A stretch of DNA of 57,838 nt from Xanthobacteraceae bacterium (GTDB lineage: Bacteria; Pseudomonadota; Alphaproteobacteria; Rhizobiales; Xanthobacteraceae). The translations under genes and the position numbers were made by a program. The stretch covers positions 1 through 57,838 of the forward strand of contig JAQSWY010000031.1 of assembly GCA_029266425.1 (NCBI GenBank). Reading direction: 5' to 3'. The notes beneath the pieces were generated by a model. The model searched no databases. It had not been told where the DNA came from and was given only the letters and a program-made list of their open reading frames with translations. The stretch's first letter is position 1, and each line of letters begins with the position of its first letter. Below are positions 19,227 to 27,211 of the stretch, piece by piece.

Positions 19227-20546
19227 TCAGAATTCGAGCAGGTTGTCGCGCAGATGGGCATGCTGGTAGGCGCGCCGGGTGAGGCCGCGCTGCTGCAGCA
19301 CCGGGACCAGCCCGTCCATGATGGTGGCGACCGAGCGGCGGCTGACGTCGCCGAGCACCAGCAGGAAGCCGTCGCCGCCGACCTCATGCATGATCTCGTC
19401 CATCTGGCTTGCCACGCTGTGCGGCGTCCCGACCACATCGACGCAATAGCCGACGCTGACGTGGTCGACGATGGCCTGGCGCAGCGGCTTGTCGCCGGCC
19501 CGCGTGAGGAATTGCGAGAGGCTCGACTGGTGGCCATTGGTGGTCAGCGTCAGCTGGCTCACCGGGGTGTCGAGATCGCAGCCGGAAAGATCGAGATTGG
19601 TGCTCCAGCCGAACCGGGCGAGCCGCGCCTCGATGTTCTTCTCGGCCGACACCCGGCGCTGGTCGGCGTACCAGCGCGCCTGGTCCTCGGTCTCGGCGAC
19701 GATGGGCGAAAGCAGGAACAGCACCTTGCAGTCGTCCGGATTGCGGCCGAGCGCGGCCATCTGCGCGCGCACGTCGTCGCGATACTGCTTCATGGCGGCG
19801 ACGCCGTTCGGCGCCGCGACGATGGTGTCCGCATGGGTGGCGGCGATGGTGCGCCCGCTCTTGGAGCCGCCGGCCTGCGCGATCACCGGCAGGCCCTGCG
19901 GGCAGGGGCCGGAATTGAGCGGGCCGCGGGAACGGTAATATTTCCCCTCATAGTCGATGGTGTGGACCTTGGCGGGATCGATGAGCACGCCGCTGTCGCG
20001 GTCGGCAACGATGGCGCCGGGCTCCCAGGACCCCCAGAGCTGCTTGACGACCTGGATATACTCCTCCGCCATGAGATAGCGCTGGTCATGCTCGGGGAGC
20101 TTGTCCATGCCGAAATTCTGCGCGGAATAGTCGGAGCTGCCGGTCACCATGTTCCAGCCGGCACGGCCGCTGGATACCTGATCGAGCGAGCCGACGATGC
20201 GCGCGGTCAAATACGGGTGGTAGGCGAAGGTGGAGAGGGTGGGCACGATGCCAAGCCGCTTGGTTGCCGCGGCCATCAGCGTCGCCACCACCGAGGGCTC
20301 CTGGCGCGGCACGCAAATGCCGCCTTCGAGGAATATATCGCGCGAATTGCGCCAGTTCTGGCCAATATAGATCGAGTCCTCGATCAGTATGTAATCGAAG
20401 CAGGCGCGCTCCATTCCGCGCACCAGGTCCAGAAACATGTCCGGCACCATCCAGTCTTCGCTGATGTTGCCGGTCCAAGGCTCACCCCATGCCTGGATGC
20501 TCGATCCTTGAAGAAACCACGCAAGATGGAAAGGGTTCGCGGCCAT
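19227..20546 (-). CDS. LLM-class flavin-dependent monooxygenase (NtaA/SnaA/DszA family), copy 2
   Basis: A 439-residue paralogue of the enzyme at 13463 with the same hallmarks: FHLAWFLQGSSIQAWGEPW, GRAGWNMVTGSS, RYLMAEEYIQVVKQLWGSWE, YRSRGPLNSGPCPQGLPVIA and the C-terminal GTPHSVASQMDEIMHEVGGDGF. It heads the leftward transcript that continues into the ABC transporter. ATG 20546 is used because homology starts there. The combination of two such oxygenases with a polar amino-acid transporter recalls the ytm and yxe operons of Bacillus for sulfur-containing amino acid salvage. Its substrate is not determinable from sequence. Confidence 0.9.
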   Translation of the reverse strand: MAANPFHLAWFLQGSSIQAWGEPWTGNISEDWMVPDMFLDLVRGMERACFDYILIEDSIYIGQNWRNSRDIFLEGGICVPRQEPSVVATLMAAATKRLGIVPTLSTFAYHPYLTARIVGSLDQVSSGRAGWNMVTGSSDYSAQNFGMDKLPEHDQRYLMAEEYIQVVKQLWGSWEPGAIVADRDSGVLIDPAKVHTIDYEGKYYRSRGPLNSGPCPQGLPVIAQAGGSKSGRTIAATHADTIVAAPNGVAAMKQYRDDVRAQMAALGRNPDDCKVLFLLSPIVAETEDQARWYADQRRVSAEKNIEARLARFGWSTNLDLSGCDLDTPVSQLTLTTNGHQSSLSQFLTRAGDKPLRQAIVDHVSVGYCVDVVGTPHSVASQMDEIMHEVGGDGFLLVLGDVSRRSVATIMDGLVPVLQQRGLTRRAYQHAHLRDNLLEF

Positions 20547-20910
20547 TCTATACCTTCGAGCAGATGAGATGCAGCTGGCCGCAGATAACAACCCTTAGTT
20601 CCATTCGCGGCTTTGGATTCGACGCTAACTCACCCCGGAAAGGGCGAATATCGCGAAGAGACAAAGCATTATTCGGCAGTGCAAATGCTGTCGTGCCCAG
20701 CAATTCGGCGAGCCGACTATTTTTCCGACAAAGCTGTGACGCATCCGAATGGCGCCGCACTGCGCGTTGTGGGGCCGGGGGCTTCGGGAGCGCACGTATC
20801 TCTCCGGCTGAGGCGGAAAGACGAAAGCGGCCGGCTACGGGCCGGCCTCAGTTGCGCCGTCCGTCGGATGGCTTACATTCTGGGCGACAAACCCTTTGGA
20901 ATTCCCGCCT
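20547..20910. other. 364-base divergent intergenic region
   Basis: It lies between the second flavin monooxygenase and map. It must contain both promoters. I see no repeat of families A-D, no riboswitch and no clear palindrome. A TTG at 20898-20896 in frame with map exists but the ATG at 20911 is a better start. Confidence 0.5.
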
Positions 20911-21741
20911 ATGAGTTATGTGGAAGCGGCAAATGCGCCGCTGCGTAAGACCGGCCATATAAAGCTGCACGGAGCCGAAGGCTTCGCCGGCATGCGCCGC
21001 GCCGGGCGCCTCGCCGCCGAGGCGCTCGATCTGGTGCATGAACTGGTCGAGCCGGGCGTGACCACCGATGCCATCGACAAGCTGGTCTTCGAGTTCGGCA
21101 TGGACAACGGCGCCTATCCGGCGACGCTGATGTATCGCGGCTATCGGAAATCGACCTGCACGTCGATCAACCACGTCGTCTGCCACGGCATCCCCAACGA
21201 CAAGCCGCTGCGCGAGGGCGACATCGTCAATGTCGACGTCACCCTGATCTTCGACGGCTGGCACGGCGATTCGAGCCGCATGTATCCGGTCGGCACCATT
21301 CCGCGCCGGGCCGAGCGGCTGCTCGATGTCACCTATGAATCGATGATGCGGGGCATCAAGGCGATCAAGCCCGGCGCCCATGTCGGCGACATCGGCGCGG
21401 CGATCCAGGATTTCGTCGAGCCGTTCCATATGAGCGTGGTGCGCGATTTCTGCGGCCACGGCCTCGGCCAATTGTTCCATGACGAGCCGAACGTGGTGCA
21501 TGTCGGCCGGCGCGGCGAGGGTCCGGAGCTGCTGCCCGGCATGATCTTCACCGTGGAGCCGATGATCAATCTCGGCCGGCCGCACGTGAAGGTGCTCTCC
21601 GACGGCTGGACCGCGGTGACCCGCGACCGTTCTCTCTCGGCGCAGTTCGAACATTCGGTGGGCGTCACCGAGAGCGGCGTCGAGATCTTCACCTTGTCGC
21701 CGAAGGGCTACGACAAGCCGGTGTTCGGCACGCCTCTATGA
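20911..21741 (+). CDS. map: Type I methionine aminopeptidase
   Basis: A 276-residue dinuclear metalloprotease that removes the initiator methionine from new proteins in the cytoplasm. All five metal ligands are in place: Asp109 and Asp120 (VNVDV...DGWHGD), His183 (FCGHGLG), Glu216 (FTVEPM) and Glu247 (FEHSVGV); the S1 histidine is in VCHGIPN (His92). ATG 20911 is preferred to an upstream in-frame TTG. radC follows after 49 bases on the same strand, an arrangement I recall as common in Hyphomicrobiales. Confidence 0.97.
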   Translation: MSYVEAANAPLRKTGHIKLHGAEGFAGMRRAGRLAAEALDLVHELVEPGVTTDAIDKLVFEFGMDNGAYPATLMYRGYRKSTCTSINHVVCHGIPNDKPLREGDIVNVDVTLIFDGWHGDSSRMYPVGTIPRRAERLLDVTYESMMRGIKAIKPGAHVGDIGAAIQDFVEPFHMSVVRDFCGHGLGQLFHDEPNVVHVGRRGEGPELLPGMIFTVEPMINLGRPHVKVLSDGWTAVTRDRSLSAQFEHSVGVTESGVEIFTLSPKGYDKPVFGTPL

Positions 21742-21790
21742 GTGCGCGGCGGAGGACGAGGCGGGCCCGGGCGAACCGAAGAGGGCGCGC

Positions 21791-22495
21791 GTGAAGTCCG
21801 ATGCCGATTCCGACGAGCCGTCCGTCCCGCATTTCGTCGGTCATCGCGAACGGTTGCGCGAGCGCTTCCGGCAGGCCGGCGGCGATGCCCTGCCGGATTA
21901 CGAGCTCCTGGAACTGGTGCTGTTCCGGGCCGTGCCGCGGGCGGATGTGAAGCCGCTCGCCAAGCAGCTGATCCAGCATTTCGGCTCCTTCGCCGAAGTG
22001 GTGTCGGCGCCGCCGAAGCGGCTGCGCGAGGTGAAGGGCGTCGGCGAGGCCATCATCACCGAATTGAAGCTGATCGGTGCGGCCGTGGAGCGGGTGACGC
22101 GCGGCAAGATGCGGGCCCGCGCCGTGCTCTCCTCCTGGAGTGCGGTGATCGAGCACTGCCGCGCCTCCATGGCGTTTGCCGACCATGAGCAGTTCCGCAT
22201 CCTGTTCCTCGACAAGCGCAACCAGCTGATCGCCGACGAGGTGCAGCAGCGCGGCACGGTGGACCACACCCCGGTCTATCCGCGCGAAGTTGTGAAGCGC
22301 GCGCTGGAGCTGGCGGCGAGTGCGGTGATCCTCGTCCACAACCACCCGAGCGGCGATCCGACGCCTTCGCACGCCGACATCCAGATGACCAAGACCATCA
22401 TCGACGTGGCCAAGCCGCTCGGCATCGAGGTTCACGACCACATCATCGTCGGCAAGGACGGCCACGCCAGCCTCAAGGGGCTGCGGCTGATTTGA
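21791..22495 (+). CDS. radC: RadC family JAB-domain protein
   Basis: A 234-residue protein. A helix-hairpin-helix part (about 15-100; [17 protein letters not shown]) precedes a JAB/MPN domain (about 110-234) with the complete JAMM zinc motif [14 protein letters not shown] (His183, His185, Asp196). RadC proteins were once thought to be DNA-repair factors, but their biochemical function is unsettled. GTG 21791 is the start; GAAGAGGG upstream is a plausible ribosome site. Probably co-transcribed with map. Confidence 0.93.
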   Translation: MKSDADSDEPSVPHFVGHRERLRERFRQAGGDALPDYELLELVLFRAVPRADVKPLAKQLIQHFGSFAEVVSAPPKRLREVKGVGEAIITELKLIGAAVERVTRGKMRARAVLSSWSAVIEHCRASMAFADHEQFRILFLDKRNQLIADEVQQRGTVDHTPVYPREVVKRALELAASAVILVHNHPSGDPTPSHADIQMTKTIIDVAKPLGIEVHDHIIVGKDGHASLKGLRLI

Positions 22496-22522
22496 GCGGC
22501 TCTGCGTCCGCAATTCTACGAG

Positions 22523-22627
22523 TCGTCATCCCGGCCGGAGCCCGCACGGCGGAGAGCCGGGATCGTGTGAAGTTCCGCGCAACACTTTCCAGCGATCCCG
22601 GATCGGCCTGCGGCCATCCGGGATGAC
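22523..22627. repeat. Dispersed palindromic repeat, family B, copy 2
   Basis: About 105 bases bounded by GTCGTCATCCCGG and CCATCCGGGATGAC, with inner CCGGGATCGTG and CAGCGATCCCGG arms. It is related to the copy at 12031 and lies between convergent radC and the siderophore operon. Confidence 0.8.
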
Positions 22628-22673
22628 ACTCGTGGAAATTGAAGGAAAAAAGAAGTCTTCGCCCTTCCTGCAA

Positions 22674-23483
22674 TCACCGCGCGACCGCCACCGGTGCACC
22701 CGTCGAGGGATGCGCCATCACGTCCATATCCAGGCCGTAGATGGTCCGGAGATGCGCGGGATCCATGATCTCGGCGGGTGGTCCGTGGGCGATGAGCCGG
22801 CCGGCGCGCAGCGCCAGTATCTCGTCGCAGAAGCGGGCGGCCATGTTGATGTCGTGCAGCACGATCACGACGCCGAGCCCTTTCGCATGGCTGAGCCGCC
22901 GGATCAGCGCCAGCACCTCGATCTGGTAGCCGATGTCGAGCGCCGAGGTCGGCTCGTCGAGCAGGAGGCATTCGGCGTCCTGCGCCACCAGCATCGCCAG
23001 CCACACGCGCTGGCGCTCGCCGCCGGAAAGGGTATCGACCAGGCGATCCGCCAGTGGGCCGATTCCGGTGAGGGCGATCGCCTCCTCGACCTTGGCCCGG
23101 TCTTCCGCACCGAAGCGACCGAGCGCTCCGTGCCAGGGATAGCGGCCGAGCGCGACAAGCTCCCTTGCCACCATCCCTGCGGCAGACGGCGTCTGCTGCG
23201 GCAGATAGGCGAGCTTGCGGGCGAGCGGCCGATGGCCCCATCGCGATAAGGCCTGGCCCTCGAACCGTACCGCTCCGGTGGTGGCCGGCTGCTGTCGCGC
23301 CAGGATCTTGAGCAGCGTCGACTTGCCCGAACCATTGTGCCCGACAAGGCCGACCATGCGCCGTGACGAAAGCGTCAGAGTCAAAGGCTCGAGCAGGGAG
23401 CGGCCGGGTATGGAAAAGCCGACCGCGTCGAGATCGAAGAGCGGGGCGCTCTCGGCCGGAACAGGGTGCAGCTGGTATTCCAT
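22674..23483 (-). CDS. fhuC: Ferric-siderophore ABC transporter ATPase (FhuC-like)
   Basis: A 269-residue ATPase powering uptake of ferric hydroxamates or related chelates. Walker A is GHNGSGKST, the signature LSGGERQRVWLAM, Walker B CLLLDEPTSALDI and the switch region VVLHDINMA; LAYLPQQTP is typical for the FepC/FhuC branch. ATG 23483 follows AAGGATCC. It is the last gene of the siderophore operon, 16 bases after fhuF. The symbol is given from sequence and operon context. Confidence 0.88.
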   Translation of the reverse strand: MEYQLHPVPAESAPLFDLDAVGFSIPGRSLLEPLTLTLSSRRMVGLVGHNGSGKSTLLKILARQQPATTGAVRFEGQALSRWGHRPLARKLAYLPQQTPSAAGMVARELVALGRYPWHGALGRFGAEDRAKVEEAIALTGIGPLADRLVDTLSGGERQRVWLAMLVAQDAECLLLDEPTSALDIGYQIEVLALIRRLSHAKGLGVVIVLHDINMAARFCDEILALRAGRLIAHGPPAEIMDPAHLRTIYGLDMDVMAHPSTGAPVAVAR

Positions 23484-23499
23484 GATTGGATCCTTCGCG

Positions 23500-24279
23500 T
23501 CAGCCGGTGGCATCCGGGCGCTCGATCGAGACGCGGTCGAGCGGGCGGTTATCGAGCGGGCACGTCTTGCACAGGGGCAATGCCGGAATTCGGTAGCGCA
23601 GGCAACAGATCCGCCGCCGGCGCGCAGGCGTGCGGTTCGGAATATAGCGAACGGGCTCGAACAGCGGATTTCGTCGTCCCCCGCCCAGGTTTTTCGCGGC
23701 GAACAGCGCGCGGCCGTGGATTACCCCGGGATGATCGGCACCGAGCTGCGCCTCGCATTCGCCGACGACGCTCTCGGCGATGTTGCCGGCATTGCTCCAC
23801 AGCACTTTCTCAGGCAACGCGCTTGCGCGCGACAGCGTCTTGATGAAGGGCGCGAGATGCCCCTCGATCAGCGCCGAGAAGCGCTCATGGGCATCGGCGA
23901 AATGCCGGTGCTCGCCTTTGGCAGGCAGCCGCAGGGCCGCTGTGCGATGGTCCGCCGAGAGCACGATGCCGACCCGTTCGAGGTCGGTCGGCAGATGCCA
24001 GTCACGCGCGATGTTCGCGATCAGCACCGGTGGCAGCACAACCGAGAAATGCCATTTCGACCATTGCGTCGCCACCGCCGTCATCTCCGTCCCGTCGAAA
24101 CCTTCGACGCAAAGCGTGACGGCGTAGGAGCGGGCGAAGGCCTTGAGCATGTCGCGCAGGCGATCTTCATCGAGCAGCGCGGCGCCGGGCAGGAAAGGGC
24201 GCGGATCGTCCGCCAGCACCAGCCTGGCGCCGATCTCTTCCAGCGGTCCGCGGAATATGGTCGCGAGGGCGGAGATCAT
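23500..24279 (-). CDS. fhuF: Siderophore-iron reductase FhuF
   Basis: A 259-residue cytoplasmic protein that reduces siderophore-bound ferric iron to release it after uptake. The C-terminal cysteine pattern CC-x10-C-x2-C (Cys225, Cys226, Cys237, Cys240) is the unusual 2Fe-2S ligation of FhuF. ATG 24279 overlaps the stop of fhuB as ATGA, indicating translational coupling. The much longer open frame that contains this gene runs antisense-like through fhuB in another phase and was not used. Confidence 0.93.
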   Translation of the reverse strand: MISALATIFRGPLEEIGARLVLADDPRPFLPGAALLDEDRLRDMLKAFARSYAVTLCVEGFDGTEMTAVATQWSKWHFSVVLPPVLIANIARDWHLPTDLERVGIVLSADHRTAALRLPAKGEHRHFADAHERFSALIEGHLAPFIKTLSRASALPEKVLWSNAGNIAESVVGECEAQLGADHPGVIHGRALFAAKNLGGGRRNPLFEPVRYIPNRTPARRRRICCLRYRIPALPLCKTCPLDNRPLDRVSIERPDATG

Positions 24280-26288
24280 CGGCGCAGCCGCAGCGCTGCG
24301 TACACCCCGCCGCCGATCACCGTGGCGACCAGCCCTGCCGGAGCCTGCCAGGGGAACACGATGATGCGGCCGATCCAGTCCGCGCCCACCATGATCGTCG
24401 CCCCCGTGAGCGCCGCCACATAGGCGTGCGCGACCGGCGTGCGCACGCCTCCGAGGCGCGCAAGATGCGGGGCGATGAGGCCGACGAAGCTGAGCGGGCC
24501 CGCGATCAAGGTCGCGGCACCCGTCAGGAGGGCGGTGGCCAGTATCATGACGAGGCGGCTGCCGGCCTCGGCGACGCCGAGTTCCCGGGCGATGCTTCCG
24601 CCGAGCGGCAATATGGCGAGCCAGCGCGCCAGGAAAGGCACGATGCCGAGCGCGGCGACCGCAAGGCCCGAGATCACGGCGCTCTCGGCCGGCGTCACCG
24701 CATAGGTCGAGCCGGACAGCCAGCCGATGACGCGCACGATGCGCGGATCGCCCAAGGTGGCGAGATAAGTCACCAAGGCTCCGATGACCGAGCCGAGGGC
24801 GACGCCGGAGAGGATGAGGTGATCGGCGGCAAAGCGCGAATGCCGGCTCACCCACAGCACGGCGAGGAGCGCGAGGAAGGCGCCGACCGCCGCGATCGCC
24901 ATGGTCGAGACGCGGTCGAGGGGTGGCAGCAGGAAGCTCACGACGATGAGCAGCAGCGCGGCGCCGGAAGAGATGCCGAGCAGTTCCGGGCTCGCCATGG
25001 CGTTGCCGGTCAGGCGCTGCAGGAAGCAGCCGGCGAGCGCCAGCATCAACCCCGCCGAGGCCGCGGCAGCCGCACGCGGCAGCCTCCAGGGCAGAAGCTC
25101 CTCGAACTCCGGGCCCCATGCAACGTGCCATCCGCCCGGCACGCGCCCGAGCGTGAGTGCAACGGCGAAAACGGCGGCGCAGAGGAGGAGCGCGAGCACC
25201 AAACGTTGTCGCACCACGGCCCTGCTCGCAGCGGGGCCGGCGACATGACCCACATCGCCAGCCGGGCTCGCCGCGCCGGCTTCGGCCCTCACCCGGCGCA
25301 CCAGCCAGATCAGGAGCGGTGCGCCGAACAAAGCGCAGATCGCGCCGGCCGGAATCTCGACCCCGCCGCCGACGAAGATCAGCACCTGATCGGTCAGCGC
25401 CAGCAGCGCCCCTGCGATGAGGGGCGCTGCGACGAGCCGATCGTGGAAACGGCGCGCGCCAGCCAAGCGCGCGATCGCCGGGCCGGCGAGACCGATGAAG
25501 CCGATGAGACCGACGAGGCCGGCGACGGTTGCGCTCATCGCCACGGCGAGAGCGAGGCCGAGGACGCGCGTCGTCGCTAGTGGCAAGCCGAGGCTGCGCG
25601 CGCCATCCTCTTCGAGATCGAGCAGCGCGAAGCGCCGCCACAGCAGGGCGCAGATACCGAGCACAAGCGCGAGCCGCAACAGCAGCGCCCATGCGACGTC
25701 CCACCCATTCTGCACCAGCGATCCCGCCTCCCAGGTGTAGAGGTCGTTCACCGCGTCGAAATGGGTCGCCATCATCACCGTGCCGAGCGCGCCAAGACTG
25801 AGCGACAAGATGAGGCCCGACAGGATGAGCTGAAGCGGCGCGAAGCCTTGGCGGACGGAAAGCAGGAGGACGATCGCGGTCACGGCGCAGCCGCCGGCGA
25901 AGGCGATCATGTCCCATCCGAGCACGAGCACGCCCGGCATCCACAGCGTGGCGGCGACGAGCGCGCATTTGGCGCCGGCGAACACGCCGAGCGTGCCGGG
26001 CTCTGCGAGCGGATTGCGCAGCACCTGCTGGAAAAGCATGCCCGCGAGACCCAGCGCACCGCCGCACAGCAGGCTCACGGCGAAGCGCGGCAGCAGCGCG
26101 TCCCGCACCATGAGGGTGGGCAGGCCGGCGTGGGTGCCGTCTGCCAACAGGCTCGCCCAGCGCTCCGGGGGCAGCAGCGCATGGGCATTGGCGGAGAGGA
26201 AAACGAGGGCAGCAGCGAGCAGCGCCGCCGCGCACTGCAGGGCGCGATCCGGCATCGGTGCGCTCCGGGCAAGCACGGCCTCAACCAT
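24276..26288 (-). CDS. fhuB: Fused ferric-siderophore permease FhuB
   Basis: A 670-residue inner-membrane protein consisting of two BtuC/FecCD-type halves of about 330 residues each, the arrangement of E. coli FhuB. Both halves keep the FecCD signatures: LAEPGTLGVFAGAKCAL and GFIGLAGPAIARL in the first, MASPELLGISSGAALLL and SFVGLIAPHLARL in the second. It forms the pore for periplasmic ferri-siderophore with FhuD and FhuC. ATG 26288 is 8 bases after the fhuD stop and has TGAGG before it. fhuF overlaps its end. Confidence 0.93.
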   Translation of the reverse strand: MVEAVLARSAPMPDRALQCAAALLAAALVFLSANAHALLPPERWASLLADGTHAGLPTLMVRDALLPRFAVSLLCGGALGLAGMLFQQVLRNPLAEPGTLGVFAGAKCALVAATLWMPGVLVLGWDMIAFAGGCAVTAIVLLLSVRQGFAPLQLILSGLILSLSLGALGTVMMATHFDAVNDLYTWEAGSLVQNGWDVAWALLLRLALVLGICALLWRRFALLDLEEDGARSLGLPLATTRVLGLALAVAMSATVAGLVGLIGFIGLAGPAIARLAGARRFHDRLVAAPLIAGALLALTDQVLIFVGGGVEIPAGAICALFGAPLLIWLVRRVRAEAGAASPAGDVGHVAGPAASRAVVRQRLVLALLLCAAVFAVALTLGRVPGGWHVAWGPEFEELLPWRLPRAAAAASAGLMLALAGCFLQRLTGNAMASPELLGISSGAALLLIVVSFLLPPLDRVSTMAIAAVGAFLALLAVLWVSRHSRFAADHLILSGVALGSVIGALVTYLATLGDPRIVRVIGWLSGSTYAVTPAESAVISGLAVAALGIVPFLARWLAILPLGGSIARELGVAEAGSRLVMILATALLTGAATLIAGPLSFVGLIAPHLARLGGVRTPVAHAYVAALTGATIMVGADWIGRIIVFPWQAPAGLVATVIGGGVYAALRLRR

Positions 26289-26296
26289 GCGAAGCC

Positions 26297-27211
26297 TCAG
26301 CCATTCGAAACCTCCTGCGTGAGCGCCTCGGCGAGCTGCCGCGCGAAGCGGATCGCGGTGGAGACGCCGCCGCTCGGATAGACCACCGGCATGGTGGTGA
26401 GGCGCCCGGCCCGCACAGCCGGCAGCGCCCGCCACAACGCGCTGCGCGACAGATTCTCCATCGCGCGGACGGTCTCCGCCCCGCGGTCGAAATGGATGAT
26501 GCGCGCCTCGGGATCGGCGGCGAGCTGCTCGATGCCGACCGAGACGACGCCTGAGGCGTTCACCCGGCCTTTCCAGGCATTGCGCAAACCAAGCTGGCGG
26601 ATCACGTCGCCGACCAGCCCATTGCCGCCAAACAGCGCGACATTGCGGCCATTGGCGGCGAAGCGGCAGACGTAAAGCGGACGGGTATCGCGGCTCCCGA
26701 GCGCCTCGCGCGCCTGCCCCATTTCCCGCTCCATGCGGGCGATCCAATGCTCGGCCTCGGTCGTCCGCGCGGTCAGGGCGCCGACCTCGCGCAGCAGGGC
26801 GGCTGCGTGCGCGGTCGCCGGGACAGTGCCGGCAATCGTCTGGAGCGGAACCAGCGGGGCGATGCGCGAGAGACGCTCCACGCTGCCCGATTGCCAGGCC
26901 GCGAGCAGGATGGCGTCCGGCCGCAGCACCTGGAGGAACTCGGCGTTCGGCTCGGTCAGCGGCCCGAGATCGGGGACCGCATCCGGCAGCGCGGGTTCGG
27001 CGACGAGGCGGCGATAGAGTGGGGCATTGGCGATGGCGAGCGGGGTGACGCCGAGCGTGAGCAGCAGCTCGGTCGGCAGCAGATCGAGTGCCACGACCCG
27101 CGTCGCGGTCGTTGCGATCGCGCGCGCGCCGCGAAAGGCAAGGGGAGCGGCACAGGCCGCTCCCAGGAAATAACGCCGGCTAAGGAGATGCCCCGGCACT
27201 GTCGCTACCAC
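26297..27211 (-). CDS. fhuD: Iron-siderophore substrate-binding protein (FhuD-like)
   Basis: A 304-residue periplasmic binding protein of the BtuF/FhuD fold. The N-terminus has a twin-arginine-like signal, SRRYFLG at residues 11-17, followed by a short hydrophobic stretch ending RGARA; E. coli FhuD has a comparable RR signal. The mature part has VVALDLLPTELLLTLGVTPLAI, LRPDAILLA and VYPSGGVSTAIRFARQLAEAL. GTG 27211 overlaps the receptor stop codon; a second GTG at 27199 is possible. It should carry the ferric chelate from the TonB receptor to FhuB. Confidence 0.85.
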   Translation of the reverse strand: MVATVPGHLLSRRYFLGAACAAPLAFRGARAIATTATRVVALDLLPTELLLTLGVTPLAIANAPLYRRLVAEPALPDAVPDLGPLTEPNAEFLQVLRPDAILLAAWQSGSVERLSRIAPLVPLQTIAGTVPATAHAAALLREVGALTARTTEAEHWIARMEREMGQAREALGSRDTRPLYVCRFAANGRNVALFGGNGLVGDVIRQLGLRNAWKGRVNASGVVSVGIEQLAADPEARIIHFDRGAETVRAMENLSRSALWRALPAVRAGRLTTMPVVYPSGGVSTAIRFARQLAEALTQEVSNG

